From positions 1-41,853 of the IMG/VR virus record IMGVR_UViG_3300033143_006071: DNA of 41,853 nt; one strand, written 5' to 3'. The position numbers and the translations under genes were made by a program. This stretch comes from a virus. The number at the start of each line of letters is the position of its first letter. The first letter of the stretch is position 1. Below, one piece after another: positions 40,526 to 41,853 of this stretch. The notes beneath the pieces were generated by a model. That model ran no database searches, had not been told where the DNA came from, and was given only the letters and a program-made list of their open reading frames with translations.

Positions 40526-40776
40526 TATAAATATCCTAGTTTAATCATTAATATTGCTCCCACAATTATCGTATTCAATCCATAATTTAGCAATAACGGG
40601 ATCTTCCCCAAGCTCGCTGCATACATTAGTCCCAGAATCTCTCCTGCGAACCATAGTATTAAAAGCCAGTAACTCGCACCAACCGCACCTGACTCGATAC
40701 CCAGATAAAGTTCCGGTATACCACAGGCTACAAGAAGAGCACTTGACATGTAACCCACTTTCTCTATTATTTTCAT
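40525..40776 (-). CDS. PQ-loop/SemiSWEET-like membrane protein, 83 aa
   Basis: 83 residues with three hydrophobic spans (residues 5-25, 35-53, 60-80). The sequence pattern (first span ending CGIPELYLGIESGA, second starting SYWLLILWFAGEILGLMYA, third after an Asn: LNYGLNTIIVGAILM) is like the PQ-loop triple-helix bundle of small sugar transporters, with Pro-Glu in place of Pro-Gln. Phage membrane proteins of this type are unusual. A holin-like role is the alternative. Confidence 0.55.
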   Translation of the reverse strand: MKIIEKVGYMSSALLVACGIPELYLGIESGAVGASYWLLILWFAGEILGLMYAASLGKIPLLLNYGLNTIIVGAILMIKLGYL

Positions 40777-41282
40777 TCAAAAATATTTCCTTTTTTAGTG
40801 TTATCTTTTTCACTAAGTAGTTGTAAATTTTCCCATACATGTAATCCACATACAGATTTATTATTTAGAGGAATTATATGATCTACGTGATACTTAATTC
40901 CAGTTATTTTTTCTAAATCTTTAGCTTTCTTATACAGTAGAGAAATCTTATCTAACTCAGACCATAAGGGAGTAGCGTTTATTTTAGTTGCCCTCCTTTT
41001 TGAATTTATATTATTAACTTTACAAGGATTTTCTTTCTTCCATGTCCTGTTATACATATTTCTTTTATCTCTATTTAAGATATTCCACTTAATAATATTT
41101 TCCTGTACTTTGTCTTTATTGCTTTTCTTCCAATCTCTATTGTATTTCCGTACACATTCTTTACACCTACTTTGAGTATTTTGTTTATAATTCTTTCTTA
41201 TATGAAAAGCAACTATGGATTTCTCTAAATTACATTTCGTACACACTTTAGTTTCCAAAAATAAAGTCCTTGACCCAACCAT
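40773..41282 (-). CDS. HNH endonuclease (3)
   Basis: 169 residues. N-terminal zinc knuckles (CTKCNLEKS and CKECVRKYN), a very basic linker, and a C-terminal HNH-type core: KYHVDHIIPLNNKSVCGLHV then WENLQLLSEKDNTKKGN. This variant (His-Val-Asp-His ... Asn ... Asn) differs from the other two. Start ATG 41282 overlaps the preceding gene by 35 bases; a TTG near 41255 with AAGGA upstream is possible. Confidence 0.85.
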   Translation of the reverse strand: MVGSRTLFLETKVCTKCNLEKSIVAFHIRKNYKQNTQSRCKECVRKYNRDWKKSNKDKVQENIIKWNILNRDKRNMYNRTWKKENPCKVNNINSKRRATKINATPLWSELDKISLLYKKAKDLEKITGIKYHVDHIIPLNNKSVCGLHVWENLQLLSEKDNTKKGNIFE

Positions 41283-41559
41283 TACTATCTATATAATTCA
41301 CTATCTTAGGTGATATATACCTAATAGAGTATTCTTCAGTATCATCCTCTTTCTCACAAGGGTTCTTAAATAGGGAACAATCCTCATAAGCCACATGTAA
41401 AAGCTCATGAAACAGAGTCTCAGCTTGTATCTCTTTAGAGAATCTAGTATTGATCCAAATCTTCTTCTCAGCCAGATCAGTAGATCCATGATCTTCATCA
41501 CTCATTTTCTGAAATGTTACATCATACGTGAATAAACCTAGTTTAGCTTTTTTAGTCAT
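41248..41559 (-). CDS. Metallopeptidase-like protein, 103 aa
   Basis: 103 residues with His51-Glu-Leu-Leu-His55 (ETLFHELLHVAYED), the HExxH zinc site of a minimal metallopeptidase-like fold, preceded by a beta strand with Asp-Leu-Ala-Glu-Lys-Lys-Ile-Trp-Ile. Such short phage proteins (ImmA/IrrE- or SprT-related) are common; they may cleave host regulators. A third zinc ligand is not certain. Confidence 0.65.
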   Translation of the reverse strand: MTKKAKLGLFTYDVTFQKMSDEDHGSTDLAEKKIWINTRFSKEIQAETLFHELLHVAYEDCSLFKNPCEKEDDTEEYSIRYISPKIVNYIDSNGWVKDFIFGN

Positions 41560-41786
41560 CCTCTAGCCTTTTCTAACTCTTCATCGGCTCTCTCACATAA
41601 CTCAGGATCCAGGTAAGAAAGCTGTCTTCTATAAAAATTAGCTCTATTTCTCTGGATATTACTCAAGTTTGAGTAACGTAACTCTCCTTGCATCATAAAG
41701 AACTTTGCTATCTGAGCAGGACTTCTTTTATATAATTCTGGATTATCCCTAAAACAGGCTTCTACTTCGGCATCTATTGAGATCAT
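41556..41786 (-). CDS. Hypothetical protein, 76 aa
   Basis: 76 residues, the first gene of the minus-strand unit, ATGA-coupled to the metallopeptidase-like gene. Helical and charged, with aromatic and Arg-rich middle (IQRNRANFYRRQLSYLD). It could bind DNA but shows no specific motif. Directly downstream of the strong promoter at 41816-41844. Confidence 0.65.
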   Translation of the reverse strand: MISIDAEVEACFRDNPELYKRSPAQIAKFFMMQGELRYSNLSNIQRNRANFYRRQLSYLDPELCERADEELEKARG

Positions 41787-41801
41787 TTAGACTCCCTTAA
41801 A

Positions 41802-41844
41802 AGTACTAACTTCGTACTATATACCAGAAAAAGAAAGTTGTCAA
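41802..41844 (-). promoter_or_regulatory. Strong promoter with AGTAC-N7-GTACT operator (minus-strand unit)
   Basis: On the minus strand: -35 TTGACA (41844-41839, consensus), 17 bases, -10 TATAGT (41821-41816). The dyad AGTAC-TAACTTC-GTACT (41802-41818) covers the last part of the -10 and the start point. It is the best promoter in the window and would drive the packaging operon. The same dyad is at 37380-37396. Confidence 0.75.
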
Positions 41845-41853
41845 TGACCAATC

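Noticed and set aside
40541-40849. 102-codon minus-strand frame with Cys pairs overlapping the PQ-loop-like gene.
   Set aside because: It covers the same bases as the membrane protein, whose three-span pattern and coupling with neighbours are better evidence.
1-41853. tRNA genes, integrase, CI-type repressor, attachment sites.
   Set aside because: No cloverleaf, tyrosine or serine recombinase motif, or helix-turn-helix repressor of the lambda type could be recognised, so no lysogeny module is claimed.

Overview
The window is an AT-rich double-stranded DNA bacteriophage genome, nearly complete or possibly whole. Genes are packed with ATGA, TAATG and longer overlaps and carry strong GGAG-type ribosome sites. 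It splits into two opposed transcription units. The plus strand (about 1-16,400) holds early, replication and nucleotide-metabolism genes plus a holin. The minus strand (about 41,790 down to 16,410) holds packaging, head, tail-fibre, tail-hub, ejection and endolysin genes. I see no tape-measure gene, tail-tube gene, integrase, phage RNA polymerase, tRNA or CRISPR array. The order terminase - portal - scaffold - capsid - fibres - adaptor - beta-propeller-like hub - ejection proteins fits a short-tailed (podovirus-type) phage with P22-like neck architecture. The lysozyme and the 3TM gene-transfer-agent-type holin, together with a PhaR-type DNA-binding domain, point to a Gram-negative, probably proteobacterial host. 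The exact host cannot be read from the sequence.

Layout, left to right. 1-2,950: small early genes, including two related ORFs built on GGTCAN hexamer arrays, a protein with an Ala/Ser/Tyr repeat tail, and a small PhaR-N-like regulator. 2,954-3,406: a RusA-type resolvase on the opposite strand. 3,407-3,708: a control region with a hairpin element, a candidate promoter and a 25-residue membrane peptide. 3,709-9,296: primase/ATPase, zinc-ribbon protein, MazG-like enzyme, RecE-like exonuclease and a DUF669-type ssDNA-binding candidate. 9,297-9,623: a gene-free stretch that folds into several stems and looks like a structured RNA. 9,624-12,053: family A DNA polymerase followed by an HNH endonuclease. 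12,053-15,504: many small zinc-finger or unknown proteins, a restriction-nuclease-like protein and a dATP/dGTP diphosphohydrolase. 15,504-16,413: holin and a second HNH gene.

Minus strand, in order of transcription. 41,786-39,752: small proteins, a metallopeptidase-like protein, a third HNH enzyme, a PQ-loop-like membrane protein and the small terminase. Then a broken signal-peptide-bearing ClpP/SppA-like gene, the large terminase, two membrane proteins, portal, scaffold, major capsid, several beta-rich head/tail proteins, three fibre-type proteins, adaptor, hub, ejection-type proteins with glycine-rich membrane segments, and lysozyme.

The most interesting signals are non-coding. (1) A roughly 100-bp element with a conserved hairpin occurs twice, colinear, on opposite strands: before the primase operon and between the terminase and portal operons. 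(2) A dyad AGTAC-N7-GTACT overlaps the -10 box of two minus-strand promoters, suggesting a shared phage repressor. (3) The structured RNA candidate lies upstream of the polymerase gene. Together they suggest a small dedicated regulatory circuit. If the molecule is circular, the two units diverge from the point where the window was opened.
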